A stretch of 64,000 nt of DNA from Pseudoips prasinana (lineage: Eukaryota; Arthropoda; Insecta; Lepidoptera; Nolidae). This document shows, in pieces, positions 1 through 11,340 of the stretch. The notes beneath the pieces were generated by a model. It was not told the DNA's origin. It made no database searches and saw only the letters and a program-made list of their open reading frames with translations. Numbering within the stretch: the stretch's first letter is position 1; each line of letters begins with the position of its first letter. The position numbers were made by a program, and so were the translations under genes. The stretch spans positions 24,409,201-24,473,200 of the forward strand of contig OX621249.1 of assembly GCA_951640165.1 (NCBI GenBank). Direction: 5' to 3'.

Positions 1-205
1 GGTGGTTTAATCATTAGTATCCCTGTTTACTAAGCCGGAGGTCATGGGTTCGATCACCACCCAGTTAAAATATTTGTATGATGATGACCAAGATTATTTG
101 TTCTGTGTCTGAGTGTAATTGAATATAGATTGATATAAATGTATCTAGAAATATTTGTCTAGTTTGGTATCAGATGTCACTGTGTTTGTCGTCCCAAGAT
201 ATTTA
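1..205 (+). repeat. SINE A copy, tRNA head truncated
   Basis: The first 60 bases hold a tRNA-like B box (GGTTCGATCAC near 47). The body that follows matches the other SINE A copies here: a 'tgttctgtgtctgagtgtaatt' type segment, then a 'gatcagatg/tcccaagata' type end. The window edge cuts the 5' part. Confidence 0.6.
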
Positions 206-417
206 TTAATATTATTAACTCAATTTTGGGATATACACACATCAACACAATCTAGGGATATTGAACATTTCATTGATTATCTAGAAAACTATAAACATTT
301 TGTTATGACTGTAAATGGAAGAATTAAAGATAATTTCATGGCCGATATTTAAACATTAACAACACGATGCGATTTTGTTTTTCTAATTAATAAAAGTCTT
401 AAATTAATTAAGCCATA

Positions 418-1700
418 GAAAATTACTGAGTGAACAAAAACATTTTATTCTTATAAAATTATTCAATCGAATTAAATGAATAAAAATTTTACCAAATCTG
501 ATAATCAGTAATCGGTATTTCCTCCTCTAACATTAATCACACAGCGGCAACGACTTTCCATACTTAAAATTAAGGTGTCAATGTCTTGCTGGGGTATGCA
601 GTCCCAAGTTCTTTTTAAATGTTCGAAAAGTTGTTCTTCTGTTGTCAAGTTGGGCGGAAAATCCCTCAATGCTCTTCGCTGTAACATGTCCCAGGCGTGT
701 TCAATTGGGTTTAAGTCTGGCGACTGTGGAGGCCAATCTAATACCTGAACATCGTGTTCTCGAAGGGCGGCCCTCACCAGCCGCGCTGTATGGGAAGGTG
801 CATTGTCATGCATGAGCTGAAATTCTTGCCCCGTTAGGGCCCTGAGCGGGACAATGACACGTTCTACTACCTCCTCACGGTATCTATGGGCAGTCATGCT
901 GCCCTGAATCCAAATGAGTTGGGTTCGTCCGCCGATTCGTATTCCTGCCCACACCATAATTGTCCCGCCTTGGTAAGAGTGGACCTCCTGTGGATGTCGG
1001 AGACGGCTGACCCTGCCTGGAGTTCTCCAAACGCGTGTTCGTCTCGAATCTGGATGAAATCCATAGCGGGACTCATCAGTGAACAGCACCAATGACCATT
1101 GTTGATCACTCCATGTCAAATGTTCTTGAGCCCATAAAAGTCGCCTACCGCGATTGCCACGTCGCAGCGCTGGGACTCGTAGCGGTCTGCGAGCATGAAG
1201 ACCAACTTCATGCAGCCTCCTTCGCACGGTTTGGTCGCTCACCAGCAGCTGCTGACCCTCCTGGAGCCTTTGCACTAGTTGCATCGCTGTGATATTGGGT
1301 AGTCTTCTGGCGGTCATTTGGAGAAATCGATCCTGTCTCTGAGTGGTAACACGATATCTACCTGTGTGCCGTTCTGCCACATCTCCAGTAGCGCGATAAC
1401 GTGACCACAGCCTGGATACCACATTTTGGCTTGTGCCCAGAGACTCAGCAACGACGCGTTGAATAGCACCGTTTTGTAACATGCCAACTGCCCGTAACAT
1501 TTCATCTCGACTCAAATGATGGCGTGGCATGACGCTAAAAAGCTTACACAACCAATTGAGAAAAGAAAATAAAACAATTTATCAGGTTTTCTTCAATTAA
1601 CACGCAAAAAAAATTTTAATGCAACTTCTTGAAATTAGATACAACTCAAGATTGCGCTGTGCTTTGCGTGTTTTCATTTGTTTCTCATTTTAATTTTTAA
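418..1700 (-). mobile_element. Tc1-like DNA transposon (approximate limits)
   Basis: This is the Tc1-like transposase gene plus flanking AT-rich DNA. A weak, decayed inverted similarity can be seen between about 418-442 and 1672-1700 (AAAATTA, GAG, AACAAA blocks), and it may be the terminal repeats. I could not fix the TA target duplication, so the limits are provisional. The gene is intact but the ends look poor. Confidence 0.55.
505..1530 (-). CDS. Tc1-like transposase, DD34E, intact
   Basis: A cut-and-paste transposase acting in the nucleus on its own inverted repeats, with TA target sites. The frame is open for about 341 residues, the usual Tc1 length. I start at the second Met of the open frame (MPRHHLSRDEM, base 1530), because family members start there and the seven preceding residues look like leader DNA. 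The N-terminal third is a paired-like helix-turn-helix region (GAIQRVVAESLGTSQNVVSRLW). The catalytic triad is visible: D in LFTDESRYGF, D in LMHDNAPSHTAR, and E in PDLNPIEHAWD, with exactly 34 residues between the last two (DD34E). No stop or frameshift is seen. GC content is clearly higher than in the flanks, which suggests recent arrival. Whether it is mobile depends on ends I could not define. Confidence 0.93.
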   Translation of the reverse strand: MPRHHLSRDEMLRAVGMLQNGAIQRVVAESLGTSQNVVSRLWSRYRATGDVAERHTGRYRVTTQRQDRFLQMTARRLPNITAMQLVQRLQEGQQLLVSDQTVRRRLHEVGLHARRPLRVPALRRGNRGRRLLWAQEHLTWSDQQWSLVLFTDESRYGFHPDSRRTRVWRTPGRVSRLRHPQEVHSYQGGTIMVWAGIRIGGRTQLIWIQGSMTAHRYREEVVERVIVPLRALTGQEFQLMHDNAPSHTARLVRAALREHDVQVLDWPPQSPDLNPIEHAWDMLQRRALRDFPPNLTTEEQLFEHLKRTWDCIPQQDIDTLILSMESRCRCVINVRGGNTDY

Positions 1701-1949
1701 ATTTTGAATAAAGAATAGACAAGGTTTAAATCTGTAAATAAACTTTTTAAGGAAACTAAATAGGTTTTAAACAATAAAGCCATGTTTGATTTCAAAATAA
1801 CGTATCCCTAGACTTTGTTGATGTGTGTATGTGTTAGAAATTTGTTATTTTATACTTTTTAGCTGAGATCGGTGTTTTTTTTATCAGTACGTGGCAGAAA
1901 GTAATTTGTGAAAGATTTAGAGTCTATACTAAGCTTAAAGTTATATTTT

Positions 1950-2105
1950 GGACATGGACAACGGATACTTCCAGACTACGGACTGCTACTGAATGTTTTT
2001 CTTGCCACAGAAATTCCAATAGAACTTTGCACCCGACGCGGGATTTGAACCCTGGACCTCGTTAATTGTGGTTGAGCATACTACCGCTAGACTAAAGCAG
2101 TCATC
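1950..2105 (-). repeat. SINE C, head and partial body
   Basis: On the minus strand the tRNA-like head (CTAGCGGTAG A-box type and GGTTCAAATCC B box at about 2045-2095) is followed by a body matching the full copy at 26818-27185. Confidence 0.6.
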
Positions 2106-2479
2106 ATTAAAGTACACCAGGCCCCTTTTTACAATTATCACGTACAGCAAAACGGATTTAAATAGAATGCGAACAAAATTTTACTTATATGTAGACATTC
2201 ACCCAGGAACTTCTATTCATTTGTATATATTATGTATAAATGCACTAAAACTTATTATGAAAGCCAATACTTTATTCCAAATATAATTCAACAAATCCAT
2301 GTATAAAATGACGTCAAGTGCACCTGTTTTCATTAGAATCCAAAACCAATTTCTAACATAAACCAAAACGACATCCCATTCATTATTATTAAAATACAAT
2401 TTAAAATAACTAGTTACACCATAACTCTTCATCGCCATAAATAATTGCATTGTTTCCCATAGATCCACAATTAGTATAG

Positions 2480-2620
2480 GACGGGGACACACAGAGGTCA
2501 GGGCGCGATTTGTCGCACTCGCGGGTAACGAGCACAATGCGCGTTTCGGTCGCGGCTCCCCGTCGCGTCGCATTTGTTACATGGCGCGTGGTGGAGACGT
2601 ACTGGGATGTTTGTTTTTAA
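2480..2620. other. CpG-rich island-like patch
   Basis: A short GC- and CpG-rich block (many CG steps: GGCGCG, GTCGC, CGCGGG, GTCGCGTCGC) in otherwise AT-rich DNA. No repeat copy of it occurs elsewhere in the window and no protein is recognised. It could be a host first exon or promoter, or a fragment of a GC-rich transposon. Confidence 0.35.
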
Positions 2621-2827
2621 ATGTTTTGTTTAATTTATGGCCGGTTAGTTTTTGTAGCAAGCCTGTATGCCGCAACAGATTGAATTCCAGCTACAATCTT
2701 GTTAGTAAAAAGCTGCTGTTGTGCCTGCTCTTTATTAATAATGGAAGTAACAATAGTTTCAATTATATCTATATTTTAAGAACTTTTTGCTAGTTATTTT
2801 ACTCTGTAAGTTATCCTACTATTCATC

Positions 2828-3065
2828 ATTACAGCCGAAGAAGTCCACAGCTGGACAAAATCCTCCCCAAGAATCATCTTATGGGGAAATACCATAATCG
2901 CCACGCTTGGCAGATGGGTTGGCGATCGCTGTATGGTGATCACAGTACTCAGTAAAAAGCTGCTGCCCATCTTCTGGTAGATATTCCCTCGGGTCGACTT
3001 CTACGCCCCCTAAGGGATGAGAAGGGGTAATGATATTCTATATTCACCGCCGTCACCACACAACA
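2828..3065 (-). repeat. LINE 3' end, family E (RTE-like)
   Basis: This repeat recurs at 5937, 27885, 42195, 50915, 56150 and 63738. The minus strand ends in a 'tacagctgtaatgatg' type trinucleotide tail, typical of RTE-clade LINEs. Conserved pieces are 'ggcgatcgc', 'ataatcgccacgcttggcag' and 'gggtcgacttctacgcccc'. Confidence 0.6.
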
Positions 3066-3230
3066 AACACCCTATTATTAAACGATATAAATCCGCAACT
3101 TCTTTCCTTTCTTTATTTTAGTATCCCTTTACTTTAATGTTATATAAAACCCTTCTAAAAACAATAAATTACTTATCTGGCATGCGGTGAGAAACAATTG
3201 TGACCCCGTGACTATCATTAGGAAAATAAA

Positions 3231-3400
3231 TTCTAGCCGAATTTTGGCTACAAAGGCCAATTTCAATGGAGCTTTACCAGTTACGTAGAGCATATTATAG
3301 TGCGGGAGTGTATGCGCGAATACGGGCGCACTCTCTAATCTTATATAGGCATAATCTGATGAGATAAGGTCACGACCTTGTAGATATATGTTCGGTCGAA
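3231..3400 (-). repeat. SINE C 3' body fragment
   Basis: Similar to the 3' half of the SINE at 26818-27185 (gccgaattttggct..., gcgcactctc..., gatgagataaggtcacgacc). Confidence 0.5.
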
Positions 3401-3714
3401 AAATATATCACTCTCAATTTTAGCTAATACTAGTCAACAACACATTAAATAATATAATCATTTTTAAGTTCATGTAATCCATTTAATCTAATGTCATCTC
3501 ATAATGATCTGGCCTCCTTTGGTTTGTCGTTATCTGATTCAAAATAACTAATTTAGAGTATAGACATCATTAGTGTCGAACGATTAAACAATTACTTTTC
3601 AGTTTTGTAGCAAACTTGCGAATAAAAGATGACGACAATTGGCACAATGTTGCTGTTTTGGCAAGCTGTGTTCAAAAATATTCGAGTATTCGCTTCATCT
3701 TCCTCTTTATTGTA

Positions 3715-3945
3715 TAGGCAGTGATTACTCTGGTGTCAAAGTTGTTCAAGCCGCCCATTAATGCGCTGCTCTCCGCTATTGCTTAATGACTACAACTGGA
3801 ACCGACAGCCAAAGTGCCCTCCGAAGCACGCTCAGAAATTAAACAATTTTGGTGGTCACAGTTCTATGGACTGAGCATGAGCCTAGTTGCTTAAACTCGA
3901 CGATCGCTTACGGGCCGATGAGAGTATCTAGCTATGAGTGCCTTA
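3715..3945 (+). repeat. Interspersed repeat D
   Basis: Marked by 'aactggaaccgacagcc', 'gccctccgaagcacg' and 'gagcctagttgcttaa'. Related copies lie at 9340-9695, 12715-12930, 25030-25205, 35480-35715 and, inverted, 37310-37500. Probably a LINE 3' end or SINE body. I do not recognise its parent. Confidence 0.55.
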
Positions 3946-3988
3946 AATGGTTTAAAATACTGTCTGTCATAGGGATAAATAAAAATTA

Positions 3989-4207
3989 ATATCCTGGGAC
4001 ATTATTTACACACGGCAGATCCCAAACTCAACAAAGCTTGTACTATGGAAACTGATATACTTCTTTTCTTTTGTAAATACATATTTATTACACCCAGACT
4101 TTAGGACAAAGAGACATGTCCATGCACACAAATATCTGTCCTGGGTGAGAATCGAACGCACGACCTGCGGCGTGGAAGGCAAGCCTTTACCAACCACGCC
4201 AACCGGC
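3989..4207 (-). repeat. SINE A, near full length
   Basis: The minus strand runs from a tRNA-like head (GGTTGGTAAAG, then a B box in the 'gaatcgaacg' complement) through the body to 'ataatgtcccaggatatt' at the low-coordinate end. This is the most abundant SINE in the window. Confidence 0.75.
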
Positions 4208-4754
4208 CTTTCAAGGAATATTCAAAGAAGTCTCTTATAAATAAAACTTCTCTCAGTATGCTTCTCGCCTATTTTCGCACCACTTGGCTCGCCTAACTAG
4301 GCAACAAACTATCGGTTATCCATTACGGTTATTGTGTTATTCTTTTGACAAATGCTCTCTGTCTCTCGTTAATTCACGCTCATGACGATTATTTGTCTTT
4401 TAGCATTGTTTTCTCTTTATTTTGTTGTTAGGTGTGGAAGAAAGTGGTTCTGGTAGTTGATTTACGGGTCTATGCTTGTAGAGTTTAATTAAATATTACT
4501 ACGTGTATTGTTGAGCATTCTACAGCATAAAACCAGTGTTGTTTAACCGATTCAATGCGGTAGCCTATCAAATACTTCGTGGCGCTTTTGAGGAGCCAAG
4601 CGCCAGGGAATGTGATGGCGCCTTAAAGCGCCCTACAACATAAATTGTATCTAGCTGCGTTTTCTTCATTTGCCACGTCTTTTAAGTTTAGTAGCGACTT
4701 GATATTGAACGTAATATTTTTTTATGCTGAATGGGTTTTCGCTTGACCACGATT

Positions 4755-5279
4755 TCACCTGATGGTAAGTGAAGATGTGGTCGAAGATCGACCGCGCGTA
4801 CCCATAAGATGCCTGTTCACTCTAGCCTTGAATAAACCCATGGGAAACACGTCATTTGGGAGGGTGTTCCACTGCTTAGCCGTGCGTATGATAAAGGAGG
4901 AAGCAAAGCGCTTTGTACGGCAGAATGGGATGTCAACAACAAAGCGGTGAAAACCCTCCCGACCCCTAGTAGTCCGATGAAAAAAGGGGGAAGGAGGGAT
5001 AAGTTCATGGAGGTCTTGAGCGCATTCTCCATGAAATAGCCTATAGAAAACCAATAAGCTTGCAACCTGACGCCTATGATCCAAGCTTTGCAGCTTTTTA
5101 TTTGTTAGGTCTCTGTCATCGATTATCCTGCGAGCGCGTCTGTCTATTGAATCCAAAGAGTCCAGCTGATATTTTGCAGAGCCATCCCAAAGATGATTTA
5201 TTTCTTTTCTATTCTTTATTATTATTTCCCGACAACGATTCGACCAAATTGCATTGATCGTGATCACGGGCTGCCCCAT
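4755..5279 (-). pseudogene. CR1/Jockey-type LINE reverse transcriptase C-terminus
   Basis: An open frame of 174 residues matching the post-polymerase C-terminal region of Jockey/CR1-group LINE ORF2 proteins: LDSLDSIDRRARRIIDD, then HRRQVASLLVFYRLFHG, IPPSPFFHRTTR, and FIIRTAKQWNTLPNDVFP followed by FKARVNRHL. No polymerase palm motifs (such as YxDD) are present, so this is a 5'-truncated copy. The first 30 residues fit the family poorly and may be decayed. Downstream on the minus strand comes the 3' UTR ('cttaccatcaggtgaaatcg'), shared with copies at 43000-43405 and 44353-44480. The Helitron at 5300 begins just outside it. Confidence 0.75.
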
Positions 5280-5299
5280 CAGCTAATACCTGTAAACAA

Positions 5300-5476
5300 T
5301 CCTACTAATATAATAAAACCGAAAGTTTGTGAGTGTGTATGTTTGTAACTTCTTCACGCCTAAACCGCTGAGGCGATTTTAATAAAATTTGGTATGGAGT
5401 TAGCTGATACCCTGGATAAACACATAGGCTATAATTTATATAGTTTAACGCAGGTAAAACTGCCGGGCACAGCTAA
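5300..5476 (+). mobile_element. Short non-autonomous Helitron, CTAA end
   Basis: The 5' end is TCCTACTAAT preceded by A. The 3' end has a short hairpin (cgcaggtaaaactgccg) a few bases before CTAA, followed by T. A-TC...CTRR-T is the Helitron signature. 177 bp, with no coding capacity. Same family as 37671-37845. Confidence 0.8.
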
Positions 5477-5769
5477 TAATTTATAAAGTTGTATAATAAT
5501 ATAATGTTCAACTTTTGTATAAGAGTCTCTTTTACTAACACTAGGTTAAGACTTTTACTAACAGTATATGGAATTTTTTTTCTGAAATAAATGATTAATA
5601 ATAATAAGTGTTGTATAATTATGATAGGCGAAAGTTTAAAAGTGTATATTGATGATTTTCTTTTTTCTCCCATTAGGAAATATTTCGTTTCGCAGTTATC
5701 ACCTAAAACCGCGATCATCCGACTTGAAGATGAGCATTCGATTCAAATTACATGCTATAGTGATGTTAT

Positions 5770-5835
5770 TATCAGTGCGTTGCGAGTGCGATCACGTGCG
5801 ATCCGCTGCGATCGGCGATCTGATCGCATTGTGGC
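5770..5835. repeat. GCGATC-rich cluster
   Basis: Within about 65 bases the hexamer GCGATC or its complement GATCGC occurs repeatedly, with CACGTG between them. The patch is CpG-rich and partly self-complementary. Function unknown. Confidence 0.4.
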
Positions 5836-5936
5836 GCCGATGAATAGATCGTGCACCTCCATTGTACGTTAATGTATCGGGACAAGACCGCTCACTACAC
5901 ACGGGTGGGTTGTTCGGAAAGCTAAGTTGACGCATC

Positions 5937-6186
5937 ATCATTACAGCTGTAAGAAGTCCACTGCTGGACAAGCCTCCCCCAAGACTCATCTTGGGGGGAT
6001 ATGCCATAATCGCCGCACTTGGCAGGCGGGTTGGCGATCGCAGTATGATGGTCATAGTACTTAGAAGAAAGCTGCTGCCCGTCCTCTGGTAGATATTCCC
6101 TACTAGATTAGAATATCGACACCCCATTTCACCTCGGGGGGGGACCACGGGATGAAATGGGGCGGCGATGCCGTCAGCCACACAGC
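5937..6186 (-). repeat. LINE 3' end, family E
   Basis: A longer copy of the repeat at 2828-3065. The minus-strand tail 'ctgtaatgatgatg' ends at about 5935. Confidence 0.6.
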
Positions 6187-6237
6187 AATCGTAATAATTT
6201 TGGTTATGATTAGCATTATTGTATAAGATTTTTCATA

Positions 6238-6558
6238 TCTATATACATATAATAAAATCGTAGAAAAGTCAAAACTGTACATTGAATATTTTTAAAAAAG
6301 GATACTTGTGACGTGATCTACAATCGATAACAAAGTCAAAAATATAGTTTTTAGAATTTTTGTCCGTGTGTGTTTGTCTGTATGTATGTCCGGGCTAAAC
6401 TCAAAAAGTACTGCATGGATTTACTTCAAATTTTGCATGAATATTACTAAGGGGATGGGTGAACATATAGGCTACATATTATCACGCTATCACCTACGGG
6501 GGAGGAGCTGTGATCATTTATAAAGTTTAACGCGGGTAAAACCGCGGGGCATAGCTAG
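6238..6558 (+). mobile_element. Non-autonomous Helitron, 321 bp, exact ends
   Basis: Begins A|TCTATATACATATAATAAA and ends in CTAG|T, with hairpin cgcgggtaaaaccgcg at about 6529-6545. Closely related to the minus-strand copy at 33854-34172, over its whole length. No protein coded. Confidence 0.85.
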
Positions 6559-6559
6559 T

Positions 6560-7425
6560 AGTTTATATTTTTCTCGCAGTTAATGATTTTGTTATATTTC
6601 ACCCTGCTTTTTACGTATTTCGATGGTATTCTGATCACTCTTTTGACCCGTAAGGTAGCGTATACAGGCGGGACTAGTGTAATACTATAAAAATGGGTGT
6701 CGTCAGCCTCTTAATCGAAAACGGTTTCTGTAAATGCAAGTCAGATTTTATTGTCAAAGAAGGTCTATTATTATTTCCAATTTAAGATAAATATAGGAAC
6801 GGTTGGAGCTGAATAATTAAATGTCGCCATAGATTAATTTTATCGCTATTTCAACGCCGTAAAACTAATTGTTTATTCAGCGAAGATAATAAACTGCTAA
6901 AATTAATGGTCTTACCTTCAACAGAAGGGAGAATCATGAACTAACAGATGCAATTAGATGTAACCAATTGGTTTCACATAATTCTTTAACTTTATTGAAG
7001 TGAAACTTTTTACTTTTATAACTTTAACACCGTTGTGATTTGAAAATTCGATGAAACGAAAAAGCGACGGTAAAGAAGACGTATTCGTAATTAAGATTTA
7101 GCCTGCGAGAGAATGAGATAACAATGCTTTCACGTGTCTTTGCGCCTGCGTACAAAGAATCCATCGCCAAATATGTCACGTCATAAACAACCTGGTGTAT
7201 CATTCGCGTGTTTAATTTAATTTTTGCATTTTTTAATTAAAATTCGTTGGTTAATTAATTTATGTTAATTATTTAACACATCCGTGTTAATTTGACCAAT
7301 CATTTATATTTATACCTCCCATGTCATTTGTTCAAAGTGAAAACAATACATCTGAATAATATGTGTTATAATACTTATAATAATATATATATATATAATA
7401 TAAGTTTCTCAGTAGCTGCCACGTC
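6560..7425. other. AT-rich stretch, nothing recognised
   Basis: No repeat copy, tRNA-like head or convincing coding frame is seen. A short (AT)n run lies at 7384-7397. Confidence 0.5.
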
Positions 7426-7426
7426 A

Positions 7427-7525
7427 TGCACTGCACGGTAGGGTAAAAAAATATGACGATTCCACATAAATGTAAAATTTTTACGGAATAAACTTACTTT
7501 GACTTTGACTTTGACTTTGAATATA
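7427..7525 (+). repeat. Retroelement 3' tail with (TTTGAC)n
   Basis: 'tgcactgcacggtagggtaaaaaaat ... ggaataaac' followed by about four copies of TTTGAC. The same tail sequence occurs at the window end (63935-64000), after LINE E. Confidence 0.55.
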
Positions 7526-8024
7526 TCTTTAACATGTAAATATTTGAAATATAATATTATGCATAAAAATATTTTTTAAGCTTGCTAATTATATTATAAC
7601 CTAATAAACCTTAATAATAAATAAAATACATGAATATAAAAAAGGTTAATTACCTCTTTTAGATTTATCCTCTTTTAGGGTAACATTTTTTTTTATTTGT
7701 ATATAGAGACTGTTGTGTGGGCCATGAATTTGAACAAAACCTTTCGCATCGATACAATTTTGTTAGGATAGAATTGTATGGAACACGCCTATACACGTAG
7801 TGTATGGAACACGCTTTGTTCAAATTTAGAGATTTTACTAAGTTATTTCTACTGGATCATCGTGGACTCAATCCAACAGTAAATGTTAAGTCCTCGTTAA
7901 ATCCATCTTCCTCACAGTTGGGCGAAATGATTTTCTTTATCATTAAGGTAATTTTGCCGTGGAGTTTGTCCATATCTAAAGCCTAATATTATTTCTTTTT
8001 ATATCAAATTTATAATGAAATCGT

Positions 8025-8165
8025 TAATATCCTGGGACATTATTTACACACGGCCATCTGACCAAAAATAAGCAGAGCTTGTACTATGGAAACCAGATAA
8101 CTGATATACTACATATACTATTTTTCTTTTGTAAATACATACTTATATAGATATGTATAATATGT
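8025..8165 (-). repeat. SINE A body fragment
   Basis: 'atatcctgggacattatttacacacggccatctgacc' type end and body of SINE A in minus orientation. The tRNA head is missing. Confidence 0.65.
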
Positions 8166-8268
8166 ATGTATAATAAATAATGAGGAATTGAAATATCAAT
8201 CTTTATTCAAAAGCAATCAAAGATTTAAAATCGATGGTAAGTAATAGATAAATTAGTCGTTTTGTGAG

Positions 8269-8613
8269 TTGGTCGAACGTCAGCTCTGTGTGTCGAATGG
8301 CAAGTCGCCTCACAAGAATGGTGATGCAGCTTCAACAGGAAGGCTTCAGCTTTTGTTCTCCGCACGAAATGATAAAAACGTCAAGCAACGCCGCGCGGCC
8401 AGCATTGTTTTGCAACCGGTTTTTGTTTGTTTTATTGTATGTTTATTGTTGGGTGAGGCCACCGGCCGATGTATAAAATATTATAAGAAAAATCTTTTTT
8501 GCAATTATAACAATGTTGCCAGTTATGAATTTTGCTTCTACTTTTTTTTCTCTGGCAATAATATGAAGTCGTTATATTTCTTTATTATTACCCCACCTCA
8601 TGAATCAATTTGA
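8269..8613 (+). other. Unrecognised 114-codon open frame
   Basis: An open frame whose first 50 codons are less AT-rich than the surroundings (NGKSPHKNGD, then QRRAASIV). It then runs into AT-rich sequence with low-complexity residues. No domain recognised. It could be an exon, a transposon scrap or chance. Confidence 0.15.
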
Positions 8614-8987
8614 AAGTTAATGCTCTCAATAAAATAAAGAGAAGTTTTGTTACCGAATTAATTTGGAGGGAATGGAAGGTTTCGATTTTTTGTTTGAATA
8701 TTCCTTTTCAATAAAGAGTCCGAAATATTTATTTAGACAATGAAAGAGTTTAACGACATCGTATTTTACAGAGGAAGGCCTTTTAAAATTCACAGCGATT
8801 TAACGATTTCGGTGTATAATAGGTAGTAATTTGTAAGTGAATTTTAATGTTTCAGAAGAAATATACAATCGACTTTGGAAGGTAATTATTTTTAATGTTA
8901 CAAAGCTGTTAAAGTCTTTATATTAGGTATTACTAATACACATGTAAGATTGTAACTCACACTGACAAAGATTAACAAATTAGACAA

Positions 8988-9164
8988 TAACTGTGTCCCG
9001 CGGTCTCGACCGCTTTAAACTTTATAAATTATTGCATACGTGTTATTCGAATTACACGTATGCTATAATTTCATCTAAATTCATTCAGTAGTTTTTGCGT
9101 GAAAGAATAACAACCATCCATACATCCATACTTATAAACTTTCGTATTCATAATGTTAGTAGGA
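8988..9164 (-). mobile_element. Non-autonomous Helitron, decayed 3' end
   Basis: The minus-strand 5' end is A|TCCTACTAACATTATGAATA (start at 9164). At the 3' side the hairpin (gcggtcgagaccgcggg) is present, but the expected CTAG has become GTTA, near 8988. Same family as 34205-34386. Confidence 0.65.
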
Positions 9165-9339
9165 TAATATATTATGTGGTGGTCCCATAAGTGGCTTACC
9201 CCATAATAAAAGATAACAACTTCATTTTTTATGTCTCCCACTATGCACTAGATGGAAGTGGAGTACTTATCAAACTCCTATTTTTATCCGTCAACATACC
9301 ATGGGACTGACTAAAGCCATTCGAAGAGCAATGATGGTC

Positions 9340-9695
9340 ATAGTACTACAATGGCTTACCGACTGTTCTCTAATGAAAACAACCGGGGCCAACATTATTT
9401 TAATTTAAATCGAGACTAGTCCCTCCCTCTTACCCACCACTGCAACTCCTGTAAGCCAGCACCAACAGTAGCACACAATGAAATGACACTGAGCGGTGAG
9501 TCTCAGGCATGTCGCGGGGAATCGCTTTAACTGTCTGGGATCCCGCAAGGAATTTAATCAGAAAGAACAACGGGGACCAACAGCTTACCGTGCCCTCCGA
9601 AGCACGGAGATGTTCAGAAATTTTGTCTGTCATCCATCTATGGACTGACCGCGAGCGTAGTTGCTTAACCTCGCCGATCACTTACAGATCTAGCT
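9340..9695 (+). repeat. Repeat D, rearranged copy
   Basis: Two pieces of repeat D (about 9340-9400 and 9540-9695) separated by an unrelated 140-bp segment. The second piece has 'gccctccgaagcacggaga' and 'gactgaccgcgagcgtagttgcttaacctcg'. Confidence 0.5.
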
Positions 9696-10450
9696 TAAAC
9701 GGTAAATATGTCTCGGCGAAGATACAAGAGTAGGTATACTAGGTCTAGCAGCACCTGTATACGCTAGCAGCGGCTGATTGCGGCATTGTGCCGCTCACAA
9801 TAACTCGATTAGTACTGGACGACACCGGACGTGCTGGCAGTAGTAATAGTATGGATGTTCCCGGAAAAAATATTAAAAATATGATATGTCATATTTTTTG
9901 TTATAAATAATAATTCTAAATTAGTAAGTATATCTTGAACGTGCAGTGTGAATAAGTAAGAGAAGTTTTATTAAAAACAGAACTACTCAAGTGGAATTTA
10001 TTTGTATCAGTGAAGAATATAATACTCTTTATTGTGCACGATATAAACATACGTGTATTTTGTGATATATTACATGTTTAGTTTGTACAACGACATTTGA
10101 CAGGTTTATATAAAGGTTAAATAGGAACCGAATATTAACTATTAGCAATAGCATGAGACATACCAGAGTTGTGTGTAAAATTATGTTATTAGTTTAAAAA
10201 ATTAAACGTCCTTAGTGCTATACTCATTAGCTACTAACGCTGGTTCCGGTATAACATTGGTGTAAATTTTGGAAATTATGTGTACTGCGATTACTATCAT
10301 GTTTTTTTATATTATTGCATTGTTACACGTAAATATGTATTTATAAAGAAAAAAAATACGGTACCGATTATGTTTAATGTCCGGAACCTTATTAAGCACA
10401 CCGCATTATTAATTTACTAACTGATGTCTTGTATCTATTTAGACATCGAA

Positions 10451-10591
10451 GTACAGACGCCAGCACATCCAGCTACCCCAATCTGTCAAATTTCTTTTAT
10501 AGCTTTTCAACTTTATCACCAAAGCATAAGGTACATTTTCGATTGGGGAAATTTGACAGATTGGGGTAGCTTGATCTGCTGGTGTCTGTAC
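10451..10591. mobile_element. Foldback MITE, CAGACGCCAGC family
   Basis: About 40-bp inverted repeats: CAGACGCCAGCACATCCAGC at the left, and the complement ending in GCTGGTGTCTG at the right. Other copies lie at 12503-12645 and 24811-24947, with a left-truncated copy at about 22813-22912. No coding capacity. The target duplication is unclear (TA possible). Confidence 0.7.
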
Positions 10592-11102
10592 AACAAGCAA
10601 CACGGCTTTATTAATATTCTTTAGTCACAATTGACTAAAAAAAATTAAAGGAAAGTTAGTATTTCGCAACAGAATAAAAATCTTGTTTGTTTAAATTGAA
10701 ATTGCAACTTGAGTATGCCGAAGCGGCGTATCCACAATTTTCTTTCTTCCTACAACCCCCAATTAGGTGAGCACCGAGCTCCGCAGCACAAAGGCAAAGA
10801 TAATGGTCAGCTAACTTAGTTCGGAAGATAGTTCACTTAGAGCGAACTTAACTTTATCAAGTTGCAATTAAGTTCGCCCGCTTAATTGAATATTCTCACG
10901 GCCCATATCACAATTACGACCTCCTGAACTGGACGGTATTGATCGGGGTTTCTCAGACGGGGGCATAGCTACATGTACGGCACTTTAGACTACATGCTAT
11001 CTTGACTTGAGTGAGAAGTGAAATCTTTCTATATTTAAGAAATAAATTTGTTTTGAAATAATTCAGTATTCGCTTGAAACTTTAAATACACACCTTTTCT
11101 GG

Positions 11103-11340
11103 GCTTATGGTTAATGACCGTGAATGCTAAACCGCAGAGGTGTGGGTTCGATTCCCACCCAGGACTAATCTTTTTATGATGGGCACGGTTATTTGTTCTA
11201 TGTCTGAGTTAGGTCTGGTTTAATGTCTGTAAAATATGTATGTATGTTTATCAGTTGTCTCCTTCCACAGTACCGGCTCTGCCTAGTTTGTGATCAGATG
11301 GTAGTGTGTTAAGTAACCCAAGATAATATTTATTTATTTA
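11103..11340 (+). repeat. SINE A variant, full length
   Basis: The head has an intact B box (GGGTTCGATTCCC). The body follows ('ttgttctatgtctgagttaggtctgg', then 'cctagtttgtgatcagatgg') and ends at 'acccaagataatattta'. Duplicated at 23415-23640. Confidence 0.75.

Noticed and set aside
886..1505. Several open frames on both strands overlapping the Tc1 gene
   Set aside because: They are shadows of the transposase gene in other frames and show no independent motif.
5792..6181. 129-codon minus frame as a gene
   Set aside because: It follows the LINE E 3' end, which recurs many times in the window without a conserved frame.
10424..10624. Small open frames over the MITEs (also 24788-25024)
   Set aside because: They lie over foldback MITE arms and have no coding features.
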